A DNA stretch of 30,172 bases from an uncultured Bacteroides sp. (GTDB lineage: Bacteria; Bacteroidota; Bacteroidia; Bacteroidales; Bacteroidaceae), in the NCBI GenBank assembly GCA_900544075.1, contig UQTJ01000035.1:1-30172 (forward strand), read 5' to 3'. The notes under the pieces are model-generated. The model saw only the letters and a program-made list of their open reading frames with translations. It had not been told where the DNA came from and ran no database searches. The translations under genes were made by a program, and so were the position numbers. This document shows positions 7,930 through 15,680 of this stretch, piece after piece. Every line of letters starts with the position of its first letter. Position 1 is the first letter of the stretch.

Positions 7930-9552
7930 ATGATTACAGTTTCTAATGTAGCCGTTCAATTCGGTAAGAGAGTATTGTACAACGATGTGAACATGAAGTT
8001 CACAAACGGTAATATTTACGGTGTCATAGGTGCCAACGGTGCGGGAAAGTCAACATTCCTTAAGGTTATTTCAGGTGAGCTTGACCCTACTAAGGGAAGT
8101 GTTACGCTGGGGCCGGGCGAACGTCTTTCTGTACTTAGCCAGGACCACTTTAAGTTCGACGAGCATACTGTACTGGATACAGTTCTCATGGGACACACTG
8201 TTCTTTGGGATATCATGAAGCAGCGCGAAGCACTGTACGCCAAAGAAGATTTTACCGATGAGGATGGTATCAAGGCTGCCGAACTTGAAGAAAAGTTTGC
8301 CGAACTCGAAGGATGGAATGCGGAAAGCGATGCTGCAATTCTTCTTAGCGGACTTGGTATAAAGGAAGACAAGCACTATACGCTGATGGGCGACCTGAGC
8401 GGTAAGGAAAAGGTGCGTGTCATGCTTGCACAGGCATTGTTCGGTAATCCTGACAACCTGCTTCTGGACGAGCCTACCAACGACCTCGATATGGAAACTG
8501 TAACATGGCTGGAAGAGTATCTTTCCAACTTCGAGCATACAGTACTTGTAGTAAGTCACGACCGTCACTTCCTCGACTCAGTATGTACTCACACAGTGGA
8601 TATCGACTTCGGTAAGGTAAACCTCTTTGCCGGTAACTACAGTTTCTGGTACGAATCAAGCCAGCTTGCTCTCCGCCAGCAGCAGAACCAGAAGGCTAAG
8701 GCTGAAGAAAAGCGTAAGGAACTCGAAGAGTTTATCCGCCGTTTCTCTGCCAACGTGGCAAAATCAAAACAGACTACAAGCCGTAAGAAGATGCTTGAGA
8801 AACTTAATGTGGACGAAATCAAGCCTTCATCTCGTAAATATCCGGGTATCATCTTCACTATGGACCGCGAGCCGGGTAACCAGATTTTTGAAGTTTCAGG
8901 ACTTCGTGCTGAAACTGAGGACGGAGTGGTTCTTTTCAACGATGTAAACTTCAACGTAGAGAAGGGCGACAAGATAGTATTCCTGAGTCGTGACCCACGT
9001 GCGATGACTGCATTCTTCGAAATCATCAACGAACGCCGCAAACCACAGGCAGGTCATTTCAACTGGGGTGTGACTATCACTACCGCATACCTTCCGCTTG
9101 ACAATACTGATTTCTTCAACTGCGACCTTAACCTCGTTGACTGGTTGAGCCAGTACGGACAGGGCAATGAAGTGGAAATGAAGGGCTATCTCGGACGTAT
9201 GCTGTTCTCAGGCGAAGAAGTGCTGAAGAAGGTGAACGTACTTTCTGGAGGTGAGAAGATGCGATGCATGATAGCACGTATGCAGTTGAGAAATGCCAAC
9301 TGTCTGATTCTTGATACTCCGACAAACCACCTCGACCTGGAATCTATTCAGGCATTCAACAACAATCTGAAGCAGTATAAGGGTAACGTGCTGTTTGCAT
9401 CACACGACCACGAATTCATTCAGACTGTTGCCAACCGTATCATCGAACTTACACCTAACGGTATAATAGACAAGATGATGGAATACGATGAGTACATCAC
9501 GTCAGACCATATCAAGGAAATGCGTGCACGCATGTACGGTGATGCAAAGTAA
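7930..9552 (+). CDS. ABC-F family ATPase (YbiT-like) with degenerate second ATPase domain
   Basis: This 540-residue soluble protein has two ABC ATPase domains joined by a charged helical linker (about 245-300) and no membrane segment, the layout of ABC-F translation factors that act at the ribosome. Domain 1 has Walker A GANGAGKST (34-42), a variant signature LSGKE (156-160) and a normal Walker B plus catalytic Glu, LLLDEPTNDLD (E181). Domain 2 keeps the signature LSGGE (438-442) and NHLD, but its P-loop position reads FLSRDPRAMT (351-360), with no GxxGxGK, and the catalytic Glu is Thr463 (LILDTPTNHLD). Hydrolysis is therefore probably restricted to one site. It is a single gene with its own promoter and terminator. 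A YbiT-like housekeeping role is more likely than antibiotic resistance, but function is inferred from family only. Confidence 0.9.
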   Translation: MITVSNVAVQFGKRVLYNDVNMKFTNGNIYGVIGANGAGKSTFLKVISGELDPTKGSVTLGPGERLSVLSQDHFKFDEHTVLDTVLMGHTVLWDIMKQREALYAKEDFTDEDGIKAAELEEKFAELEGWNAESDAAILLSGLGIKEDKHYTLMGDLSGKEKVRVMLAQALFGNPDNLLLDEPTNDLDMETVTWLEEYLSNFEHTVLVVSHDRHFLDSVCTHTVDIDFGKVNLFAGNYSFWYESSQLALRQQQNQKAKAEEKRKELEEFIRRFSANVAKSKQTTSRKKMLEKLNVDEIKPSSRKYPGIIFTMDREPGNQIFEVSGLRAETEDGVVLFNDVNFNVEKGDKIVFLSRDPRAMTAFFEIINERRKPQAGHFNWGVTITTAYLPLDNTDFFNCDLNLVDWLSQYGQGNEVEMKGYLGRMLFSGEEVLKKVNVLSGGEKMRCMIARMQLRNANCLILDTPTNHLDLESIQAFNNNLKQYKGNVLFASHDHEFIQTVANRIIELTPNGIIDKMMEYDEYITSDHIKEMRARMYGDAK

Positions 9553-9585
9553 AGAAGTTATCGTATAATATATATATAAAATAAG

Positions 9586-9632
9586 AATGCCCGATGAATG
9601 GCTACCATAAAGCCGGTTCATCGGGCATTTGT
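9586..9632 (+). terminator. terminator of the ABC-F gene
   Basis: AATGCCCGATGAA (9586-9598) pairs perfectly with TTCATCGGGCATT (9617-9629), and a second short stem GGCT/AGCC closes the loop. A TTTGTTT stretch follows. It begins 34 bases after the stop codon. Confidence 0.85.
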
Positions 9633-9700
9633 TTCATTCCTTCATTCCGGAAGCAACCTGTAAGGATAAGGTAGCAAACGGGCGTGTATCTTTGTTGTTT

Positions 9701-9776
9701 GACAGTTGTCGGGCATATGGACGACAGCTGTCAAACATATGTCCGACACGTGTCGGACGATTGACTGACACGTGTC
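9701..9776. repeat. array of four 10-bp palindromes at 22-bp spacing (second island)
   Basis: Palindromes GACAGTTGTC (9701-9710, central AC/GT step imperfect), GACAGCTGTC (9723-9732), GACACGTGTC (9745-9754) and GACACGTGTC (9767-9776) have centres at 9705.5, 9727.5, 9749.5 and 9771.5, exactly 22 bp apart. The palindrome CATATG lies exactly halfway in the first two spacers (centres 9716.5 and 9738.5), giving an 11-bp step. The third site extends to the 18-bp perfect palindrome GTCCGACACGTGTCGGAC (9741-9758), and the fourth to TGACACGTGTCA. Spacer bases otherwise differ. Confidence 0.9.
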
Positions 9777-9864
9777 AAGCAACGAATTATTTCAGTCATT
9801 AAAATACGGATACCCTGTTGTGGAACAATGAATTAATCGAATATTGTATGTATAGGGAGGATTG

Positions 9865-10815
9865 TCAATAGATGTATTTATCGACAAAAGCCTTTACCCT
9901 CTTTGTATATTCTTCAGGATAGTTTTTATATGATGTGGCATGGTCTGTTTCCGGTACAAGCCATATTTCTTTCGGCTCTGATTTTGCCGCATATACTTCG
10001 TTCACCATGTATGTAGGTACGAAGTCGTCCTTATCGCCATGTATGAAGAACATCGGTTTTTTGCATTTCTTCACCTGCTCTATAGCCGAAGCCTCATGGA
10101 AGTTCCATCCGTTCTGAAGTTCGCAAATCCAGCTTGCCATGTATAGTAGTGGGAATGCCGGAAGGTTGAACTGCTCCTTAAGCTCCTTTTTGAACTGTTC
10201 CCAGACACTGGTATATCCGCAGTCCTCTACAAAACATCTGATATATTCCGGCAGGACTTCGCCTGAGGTCATCATCGTGGTTGCTGCACCCATGGATATT
10301 CCGTGAACTACAGCCTGGATAGAATCACCGAAAATACCCGGAGTGAGGTTTATCCATTCCTTTACGTCAAGACGGTCCAGCCAGCCCATCTGTATGGCAT
10401 CGCCACCGCTCAGTCCTGTGTATCTCAAGTCCGGAATAATGATGTTGTAGTCCAATGACTCATTGTACATATATCCGATGTGGAACATTCTTATGGCGCT
10501 GTCAGTATAGCCATGTACTATTACCGCTGTCTTTTTTGTCGGGCGTGATGCGTATGCATAATATGCATGCAGCCTGATTCCGTCAGGTGCGGTGATGAAT
10601 GTGTCTTTCAGCAGTTGGTTTCCCTGAAGACTGTCTAACCATCCGTTTATCTGAGGGTAAGTGTCGCGCATATAGGCTTCCGAGCCTGCAAGGTCCTTGC
10701 CTCTGTTTTCCGGGCGAAGAGAGTAGTCTATCATGTAAAGACTTCCGCCCACCAATCCGCCTGCTATCACAACGATGATTACAGCAAGGCTGATGATTAA
10801 TTTCTTATGTTTCAT
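9865..10815 (-). CDS. membrane-anchored or exported alpha/beta hydrolase
   Basis: This 316-residue protein opens with a signal-anchor (about residues 5-28) followed by an alpha/beta-hydrolase domain. The likely triad is Ser174 in GISMG, Asp263 in HGDKDDFVP and His292 in TDHATS; the oxyanion strand is VIVHGYTDS (near 98-106). The family resembles Bacillus YqkD-type serine hydrolases, usually described as esterases or peptidases; the substrate cannot be told from sequence. The start is 9 bases after the aroE stop, so it is the last gene of the phoH-purC-ubiE-aroE run and probably translated from the same message. Confidence 0.85.
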   Translation of the reverse strand: MKHKKLIISLAVIIVVIAGGLVGGSLYMIDYSLRPENRGKDLAGSEAYMRDTYPQINGWLDSLQGNQLLKDTFITAPDGIRLHAYYAYASRPTKKTAVIVHGYTDSAIRMFHIGYMYNESLDYNIIIPDLRYTGLSGGDAIQMGWLDRLDVKEWINLTPGIFGDSIQAVVHGISMGAATTMMTSGEVLPEYIRCFVEDCGYTSVWEQFKKELKEQFNLPAFPLLYMASWICELQNGWNFHEASAIEQVKKCKKPMFFIHGDKDDFVPTYMVNEVYAAKSEPKEIWLVPETDHATSYKNYPEEYTKRVKAFVDKYIY

Positions 10816-10824
10816 GCTGCAATA

Positions 10825-11568
10825 TTATTTGTTCCATATTTCCCAAGCCCCGAATGCCTGAAGCAGAAGCATTTCGAGTCCGTTTTTTACTATGGCTCCT
10901 CTGTCCGAACCGTTTTTCATAAATAGAGTGGTATCAGGATTGTAAAGAAGGTCATACAGTAAGTGTTCCGGAGTCAGACATTCGTAAGGAATATTCGGAC
11001 ATTCGTCAGCCTTGGGATACATGCCTGTCGGAGTACAGTTCACTATCACCTTATATTCTTTCATCACTTCCGGTGTAAGGTCATCGTATGTGATTGTATT
11101 TTCGTTTCTTTTCGACCTTGATACGAATTTTGTTTCCAGTCCTAATTTGTGCAGACCATAGTTTATGGCTTTCGATGCCCCCCCTGTACCTAAGATAAGC
11201 GCTTTCTTATGGTGTGGCTCAAGCAGTGATTCTATAGACTGTGTGAAGCCCATTACATCAGAGTTGTAGCCGGTCAGTTTCAGTTTACCCTTATTCTTCT
11301 CTATCTTGATTACGTTTACTGCCCCTATTGCCGCAGCGTCTTTGTCAAGTTCGTCCAGATATCCTATAACTTGCTCCTTGTATGGTATAGTCACATTAAG
11401 TCCGCAGAGAGTAGGGTTCGCCTTTATCACTTTGTTAAAATCCTCTATTGTAGGAATCTCAAAATTTACATACTCTGCATCAATGTTTTCCGAGTGAAAT
11501 TTCTCGTTGAAAAAGTTTTTTGAGAAAGAATGTCCCAAAGGGTAACCGATTAAACCAAATTTCTTCAT
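10825..11568 (-). CDS. aroE: shikimate dehydrogenase
   Basis: This 247-residue enzyme reduces 3-dehydroshikimate to shikimate with NADPH, the fourth step toward chorismate. The shikimate site is seen as GYPLGHSFSK (8-17), NVTIPYK with catalytic Lys64, and GYNSD with Asp104 (usual form NTD). The nucleotide loop is GTGGASKA (127-134) and NCTPTGMYP follows. It is slightly shorter than E. coli AroE (272), as is common in Bacteroidetes. It begins 18 bases after ubiE and is followed closely by the hydrolase gene. Making it with the menaquinone methyltransferase fits a shared chorismate supply, though that link is inference. Confidence 0.95.
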   Translation of the reverse strand: MKKFGLIGYPLGHSFSKNFFNEKFHSENIDAEYVNFEIPTIEDFNKVIKANPTLCGLNVTIPYKEQVIGYLDELDKDAAAIGAVNVIKIEKNKGKLKLTGYNSDVMGFTQSIESLLEPHHKKALILGTGGASKAINYGLHKLGLETKFVSRSKRNENTITYDDLTPEVMKEYKVIVNCTPTGMYPKADECPNIPYECLTPEHLLYDLLYNPDTTLFMKNGSDRGAIVKNGLEMLLLQAFGAWEIWNK

Positions 11569-11586
11569 CTTAGTAAAAATTTTAAG

Positions 11587-12327
11587 TTATTTAGTTGCAA
11601 AGTAGAGTGTGCAAATACCTAATGTGAGCCTTTTGAATGTCACTTTGCTGAAACCTGCCTTGTATAGAATCTGTTGCATTACTTCTCCCTGTGGAAAAGC
11701 CTTTATGGATTGCGGCAGGTATGTGTATGCACTGTTGTCTTTCGATAGTAATTTTCCTATTGTAGGAATTACAACTTTCGAGTAAATGGCGTAAAGCTGT
11801 TTCATCGGGAATGTTTCCGGTTCGGACAGTTCGAGTATGACCAGATGGCCGCCGGATTTCAGGACGCGGTGCATTTCTGTCAGACCTTTGTCAAGATTCT
11901 CGAAGTTGCGTACCCCGAATGCCACTGTTATGGCATCGAATCTGTTGTCTGGGAAGGAGAGGGAAGTACAGTCTTCCTTGGCGAAGGAAATCTGCTTGTC
12001 CATTCCCGACTGTTTCACCTTTTCACGTCCCACATTCATCATACCCTCCGAAATGTCGGTACCTATAAGTTCTTCAGGCTGAAGCACGCGGCATGCCTGT
12101 ATGGCAAAATCGCCTGTACCGGTAGCTACGTCCATCATGTGCATCGGGCGGTATGGCTTGAGCATATTGATGGCCTTGCGTCGCCAGCTCTTGTCAATAC
12201 CAAGCGAAAGTACATGGTTCAGATTATCGTAAGTAGGAGCGATATTGTCGAACATTTTTTCTACCTGTGCAGCTTTGCTTTCGTCCTGATTGTAAGGTTT
12301 TATATTTTCTTGAGGATAGTTTGACAT
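11587..12327 (-). CDS. ubiE: demethylmenaquinone methyltransferase (MenG/UbiE)
   Basis: This 246-residue SAM-dependent methyltransferase carries out the last step of menaquinone synthesis, C-methylation of demethylmenaquinone. The SAM loop is DVATGTGDFAI (66-76), the family signature FGVRNF follows about 50 residues later, and the C terminus has the usual GICTLYFATK. The frame is open to an ATG at 12393, but that start would put the ribosome site inside the purC stop region and code 22 residues unlike the family across a GC-rich hairpin; MSNYPQEN at 12327 gives the normal family length. It lies between purC and aroE in the same operon. Confidence 0.93.
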   Translation of the reverse strand: MSNYPQENIKPYNQDESKAAQVEKMFDNIAPTYDNLNHVLSLGIDKSWRRKAINMLKPYRPMHMMDVATGTGDFAIQACRVLQPEELIGTDISEGMMNVGREKVKQSGMDKQISFAKEDCTSLSFPDNRFDAITVAFGVRNFENLDKGLTEMHRVLKSGGHLVILELSEPETFPMKQLYAIYSKVVIPTIGKLLSKDNSAYTYLPQSIKAFPQGEVMQQILYKAGFSKVTFKRLTLGICTLYFATK

Positions 12328-12367
12328 GTTATGGGTTAGTGTAGGATTTGTGGATAGAATATATGAT

Positions 12368-12387
12368 GGGCGGGAAAAGCCCCGCCC
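12368..12387 (-). promoter_or_regulatory. GC-rich hairpin between purC and ubiE
   Basis: GGGCGGG (12368-12374) and CCCGCCC (12381-12387) form a perfect 7-bp stem with a 6-base loop, 8 bases beyond the purC stop and 41 before the ubiE start. There is no T-run after it, so it is not a classic terminator. It could protect the 3' end of a processed phoH-purC message or cause partial polarity. Confidence 0.6.
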
Positions 12388-12395
12388 GGTCATAA

Positions 12396-13340
12396 TTATT
12401 TCAAGTATTCAGTAACGTTCTTTTCGATGCGTGATGCAAGCTCTGCTGTATCAGCCTTAACGAAAGTTTCACCTGTGATGTGTTCGTAAAGTTCGATGTA
12501 ACGTTCGCTGATAGAGTTTACTATTTCCGGAGTCATTTCAGGAACAGTCTGTCCTTCCTTACCCTGGAAACCGTTGGCCATCAGCCATTCGCGTACGAAT
12601 TCCTTAGAAAGCTGTTTCTGAGGTTCGCCTTTTTCGAAGCGTTCTTCGTAACCTTCTGAGTAGAAGTAACGGCTTGAGTCAGGAGTGTGGATTTCGTCCA
12701 TCAGATAAATCTGACCGTTGTGCTTACCGAATTCGTATTTAGTGTCAACGAGGATAAGACCGCGTTCAGCAGCCATCTTTGTACCGCGTTCGAACAAAGC
12801 CAGAGTATATTTCTCCAATGTTGCATATTCTTCAGGAGTAGCAAGACCTTTAGCAAGGATTTCTTCTTTAGAGATATCCTCATCGTGCATACCCATTTCA
12901 GCCTTAGTAGTAGGGGTGATGATTGGTGTAGGGAATTTCTGGTTCTCACGCATACCTTCAGGAAGTTTCACGCCGCAGATTTCGCGGACACCGCTCTTGT
13001 AAGCACGCCATGCGCTACCGCACAAATAACCGCGAACAATCATTTCTACAGGGAAACCTTCGCACATTACACCTACAGTAACCATTGGGTCAGGAGTAGC
13101 GAGCTTCCAGTTTGGACAGATGTCAGTTGTAGCATCAAGGAATTTGGCTGCAATCTGGTTCAACATCTGGCCCTTGTAAGGAATACCTTCAGGCAATACA
13201 ACGTCGAATGCCGAGATACGGTCTGTTGCAACCATGACTAATTTTTCACCGTTGATGTTATAAACATCGCGAACTTTTCCGTGGTAAACACTCTTCTGAC
13301 CAGGAAAGTTGAAGTCTGTTTTTGTTAATGCTTTACTCAT
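12396..13340 (-). CDS. purC: phosphoribosylaminoimidazole-succinocarboxamide synthase (SAICAR synthetase)
   Basis: This 314-residue enzyme ligates aspartate to CAIR with ATP, a late step of purine synthesis. Recognisable blocks are GKVRDVY (21-27), ATDRISAFDVVLPEGIPYKG (38-57), VRGYLCGSAWRAY, LVDTKYEFG and the acidic DEIHTPDSSRY. The long form (about 300 residues, with a C-terminal extension past about 240) is the yeast/Bacteroidetes type, not the 237-residue E. coli type. The gene begins 36 bases after phoH. Association of phoH with a purine gene is probably transcriptional convenience. Confidence 0.96.
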   Translation of the reverse strand: MSKALTKTDFNFPGQKSVYHGKVRDVYNINGEKLVMVATDRISAFDVVLPEGIPYKGQMLNQIAAKFLDATTDICPNWKLATPDPMVTVGVMCEGFPVEMIVRGYLCGSAWRAYKSGVREICGVKLPEGMRENQKFPTPIITPTTKAEMGMHDEDISKEEILAKGLATPEEYATLEKYTLALFERGTKMAAERGLILVDTKYEFGKHNGQIYLMDEIHTPDSSRYFYSEGYEERFEKGEPQKQLSKEFVREWLMANGFQGKEGQTVPEMTPEIVNSISERYIELYEHITGETFVKADTAELASRIEKNVTEYLK

Positions 13341-13376
13341 CTTTTCTATATATTTTAAGAAGTAAATATGTTGTTT

Positions 13377-14399
13377 CTATTGTTGTTTGGCTGTCGTTTT
13401 CTTTTCTGCCTTATCCTTTTCCTCTTTATCGGCCTTTGCTTTTTCGGCCTTCTCGGATTTGACTTTTTCCTCGAATTTCTCGTAAGCCTCCACAATTCTT
13501 GTCACGAGTTTGTGTCTTACGATATCCTTCTTGTTAAGCTCTATGAAGCTGATGCCTTTCACTCCTTTCAGAATTTTCATTGCCTGCACCAGACCCGATG
13601 TCTGCGACGAAGGAAGGTCAATCTGTGTCATGTCGCCTGTGATAATCATCTTTGTGTTCATACCCATACGGGTGAGGAACATCTTAATCTGCTGTGTGGT
13701 AGTGTTCTGAGCCTCGTCAAGGATTACTACCGCATCATTCAGCGTGCGTCCGCGCATGAAAGCCAATGGGGCTATCTGTATGATGTTCAGTTCCATATAT
13801 TCCTTCAGCTTTGCGGCAGGAATCATATCTTGCAGAGCATCGTACAGCGGTTGCAGATAAGGGTCAATCTTATCCTTCATGTCTCCCGGCAGGAATCCAA
13901 GTTTCTCTCCTGCCTCTACAGCCGGACGGCTTAATATGATTTTTTTGATTTCCTTGTTCTTGAGAGCCCTAACAGCCAGAGCTATTGCGGTATAAGTCTT
14001 GCCCGAACCGGCCGGTCCTATGGCGAATATCATATCGTTTTTTTCGAAATCCTTTACCAGTTTCAGCTGGTTTGGACTTCTCGGAATTATAGGTTTTCCG
14101 GTAACACTGAACACGATTGCTTCGCTGTTCTTTTCTATTTTAGTGTTTTTGCCTTTTACTATGTCCAATATAACCTCTTCGTTGAGCGAATTGTATATCG
14201 AACAATGTTTCTCTAATGCTGTCACAGCTTCTTCGAAGGCACACATTTCCTCTTCGTCTCCCATGATTTTTATGACATTTCCTCTTGCCACTATTCTCAG
14301 TTTGGGAAACAGAGCCTTAATCATTTGCATGTTGGTGTTGTTCACACCATAGAAGATAACCGGATCTATATCTTCCAGTACAATATGTTTTTCTATCAT
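13377..14399 (-). CDS. phoH: PhoH-like ATPase
   Basis: This 340-residue protein has an N-terminal KH-like segment (about 1-100) and a PhoH P-loop ATPase domain with Walker A GPAGSGKT (128-135) and Walker B VVILDEAQN (224-232). The last 35 residues are a Lys/Glu/Ala-rich charged tail that is probably disordered. PhoH proteins of this kind are linked to RNA metabolism, often beside ybeY, but the exact role is not settled; ybeY is not next to it here. It is the first gene of the minus-strand run down to 9865. A possible -7 box TAAATTTG lies at 14449-14442, without a clear -33 TTG. Confidence 0.93.
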   Translation of the reverse strand: MIEKHIVLEDIDPVIFYGVNNTNMQMIKALFPKLRIVARGNVIKIMGDEEEMCAFEEAVTALEKHCSIYNSLNEEVILDIVKGKNTKIEKNSEAIVFSVTGKPIIPRSPNQLKLVKDFEKNDMIFAIGPAGSGKTYTAIALAVRALKNKEIKKIILSRPAVEAGEKLGFLPGDMKDKIDPYLQPLYDALQDMIPAAKLKEYMELNIIQIAPLAFMRGRTLNDAVVILDEAQNTTTQQIKMFLTRMGMNTKMIITGDMTQIDLPSSQTSGLVQAMKILKGVKGISFIELNKKDIVRHKLVTRIVEAYEKFEEKVKSEKAEKAKADKEEKDKAEKKTTAKQQ

Positions 14400-14484
14400 T
14401 AAGTTTAAATCAATATGCTTATGTTTGGTTTATTTTTTCTGCAAATTTAATGAAACCTTTTGATTGTTTTGTAGAAAAGTGTAT

Positions 14485-14515
14485 AAAAAATGCCGACTTA
14501 GGGTTAAAGCCGGCA
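14485..14515 (-). terminator. terminator of the split lysO operon
   Basis: The minus strand reads TGCCGGCTT...AAGTCGGCA (14515-14491, one G-T pair) followed by TTTTTT (14490-14485). The stop codon of the upstream gene (14506-14504) lies in the hairpin loop. Confidence 0.8.
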
Positions 14516-15130
14516 AAAAAATGATACGAAAAACGGTACCGTAAGGTCTATCAATATCCCGTGGAATATGGCCACAGGTATCATGTCTTTTCCTGAGTAT
14601 CTTGTTATTATGGGCAATACCACATCCATGGAATTTACTCCGGCGGCAGAAATCGGTGCCAGTTTGCCGAAATATTTCACTAACAGCGGCGTGCCTAACA
14701 GAGCCATCATCTCGCGGAAGATATTCGACAGTAGCGCTATTGTTCCCAACTCTGTAGCAAGCTGAATTCCCAAAGATGCTTCCTTGAACTGTGTTATCAG
14801 GATGGACGACAGCGAGTAGTATGCAAATCCGCTTCCCACAGCCATACAGTCGAATATGCTCCATTGCGAAAGAAGCAGACTTGCTACGGCCGAAAACAGC
14901 AATGTTCCGATAATGGTGGCAAGTGGAATCAGAAGATATTTCGGACGTATATCCTTGATTATGGATTTCAAATCCTTGCTCGAACCTATGCTCAGTCCCA
15001 CCTGTAGCATAAGTGCATAGAGGATATACATTGACAGGTTGGTTTTCTGCAAGTCGAGAGGTATTATGTCCAATACTCCCAACAAGCATCCTGCCATAAA
15101 AAACAGAAGAACTATCAGACTACCCTTCAT
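14504..15130 (-). CDS. LysO-type lysine exporter, C-terminal half as a separate protein
   Basis: This 208-residue membrane protein corresponds to roughly residues 95-299 of E. coli LysO (YbjE), the lysine exporter. Matching blocks are GSGFAYYSLSSILIT, a loop with EL...IFREMMALLGTPLL, and the C-terminal AGVNSMDVVLPIITRYSG followed by MIPVAIFHG. About six to seven membrane spans are visible. The start ATG overlaps the end of the gene for the N-terminal half by 11 bp (ATGAAGGGTAG contains both), so translational coupling is likely and both halves probably assemble into one transporter. Both pieces are intact with proper starts, so this looks like a fixed gene split and not a recent frameshift. 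Confidence 0.85.
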   Translation of the reverse strand: MKGSLIVLLFFMAGCLLGVLDIIPLDLQKTNLSMYILYALMLQVGLSIGSSKDLKSIIKDIRPKYLLIPLATIIGTLLFSAVASLLLSQWSIFDCMAVGSGFAYYSLSSILITQFKEASLGIQLATELGTIALLSNIFREMMALLGTPLLVKYFGKLAPISAAGVNSMDVVLPIITRYSGKDMIPVAIFHGILIDLTVPFFVSFFCRL

Positions 15131-15404
15131 GGCTTTCTCCTTTCTTGAAAAACAGTGTCAGTACTAACCATGCAGCGATGATACTTCCACAAGTAGCCGA
15201 GAAGGCTATTATGGCTGCCTGCCATCCGAAACTGTCTAAATTTTCTATTATTCTATCATTCGAACCTACGGAAAGGCCCATAATGAAAAGCAATAATACA
15301 ATAGTGTATGAGATGGTTTTTTCTGTTTTTCTCAGAAAGTCCATGTTTCTGAATATATAACCTAAGATGATTCCTGTAAACATTGTTCCTATGATTGTAA
15401 ACAT
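15120..15404 (-). CDS. LysO-type lysine exporter, N-terminal half as a separate protein
   Basis: This 94-residue protein has three hydrophobic segments (about 3-17, 28-46 and 60-85) and matches the N-terminal domain of LysO/YbjE (MFTIIGTMFTGIILGY, then LLLFIMGLSVGSN like LILFFMGISL in E. coli). It overlaps the gene for the larger half by 11 bp and shares its promoter and long leader. Alone it would be too small for a transporter; as the missing first domain of its neighbour it makes sense. Substrate specificity for lysine is by family only. Confidence 0.82.
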   Translation of the reverse strand: MFTIIGTMFTGIILGYIFRNMDFLRKTEKTISYTIVLLLFIMGLSVGSNDRIIENLDSFGWQAAIIAFSATCGSIIAAWLVLTLFFKKGESHEG

Positions 15405-15534
15405 AACTGTAGCTTTTAAAGATTTATGAATATGAAAACGTGATTATCCTGAGTTACATAATATTTATGATGCAACTCTATATCAATTGTGTAATGAATG
15501 GAATGTAACGGTTATGTTTATTGGAATCCGCTGA

Positions 15535-15626
15535 ACCAATGAACGGACGCACTGCGGTGTCCGAATGTCAGATATATTCGGAGCGGAGTGTGTGGCTGTA
15601 TGTATGTCAGAAGTTTGTTCATTGGT
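15535..15626 (-). ncRNA. candidate structured leader of the lysO operon
   Basis: In the minus-strand transcript ACCAATGAAC (15626-15617) can pair with GTTCATTGGT (15544-15535), closing a domain of 92 bases. Inside it TCCGAAT (15582-15576) and ATTCGGA (15566-15560) form a 7-bp hairpin with a 9-base loop. A third inverted repeat, GAGTTGCAT/ATGTAACTC (15478-15451, one mismatch), lies nearer the start codon. It does not show the lysine-riboswitch core motifs I know, so its class is open. Confidence 0.45.
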
Positions 15627-15649
15627 CATTTATTTTTTCTTTTGCGATG

Positions 15650-15680
15650 CAAAGGTATGATGAAATTGCATATTTTCCAA
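15650..15680 (-). promoter_or_regulatory. promoter of the split lysO operon
   Basis: Minus-strand TACCTTTG (15657-15650) with TTG (15680-15678) 20 bp upstream fits the consensus. The predicted leader is about 240 bases, by far the longest in this window. Confidence 0.75.

Larger units (their letters stand above)
9553..9864. other. 312-bp convergent intergenic region
   Basis: Between the ABC-F gene (+) and the hydrolase gene (-) this stretch holds the terminator at 9586-9632 and the palindrome array at 9701-9776. The rest (9633-9700, 9777-9864) shows no gene, and no clear terminator for the hydrolase operon was found. Confidence 0.7.

Noticed and set aside
9701..9776. CRISPR-like array
   Set aside because: The repeated part is only 10 bp and spacing is 22 bp in total, far below CRISPR repeat and spacer lengths; no cas genes are in the window.
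12328..12393. N-terminal extension of UbiE from the ATG at 12393
   Set aside because: It would code 22 residues unlike the family through the GC hairpin; the ATG at 12327 gives normal length.
14504..15404. lysO as a pseudogene with a frameshift
   Set aside because: Both parts have proper starts and stops, the break is between domains, and the 11-bp overlap is like coupled genes.
15405..15657. Lysine riboswitch ahead of lysO
   Set aside because: The expected conserved core segments and five-helix junction size (about 170 bases) were not found; only generic stems are seen.
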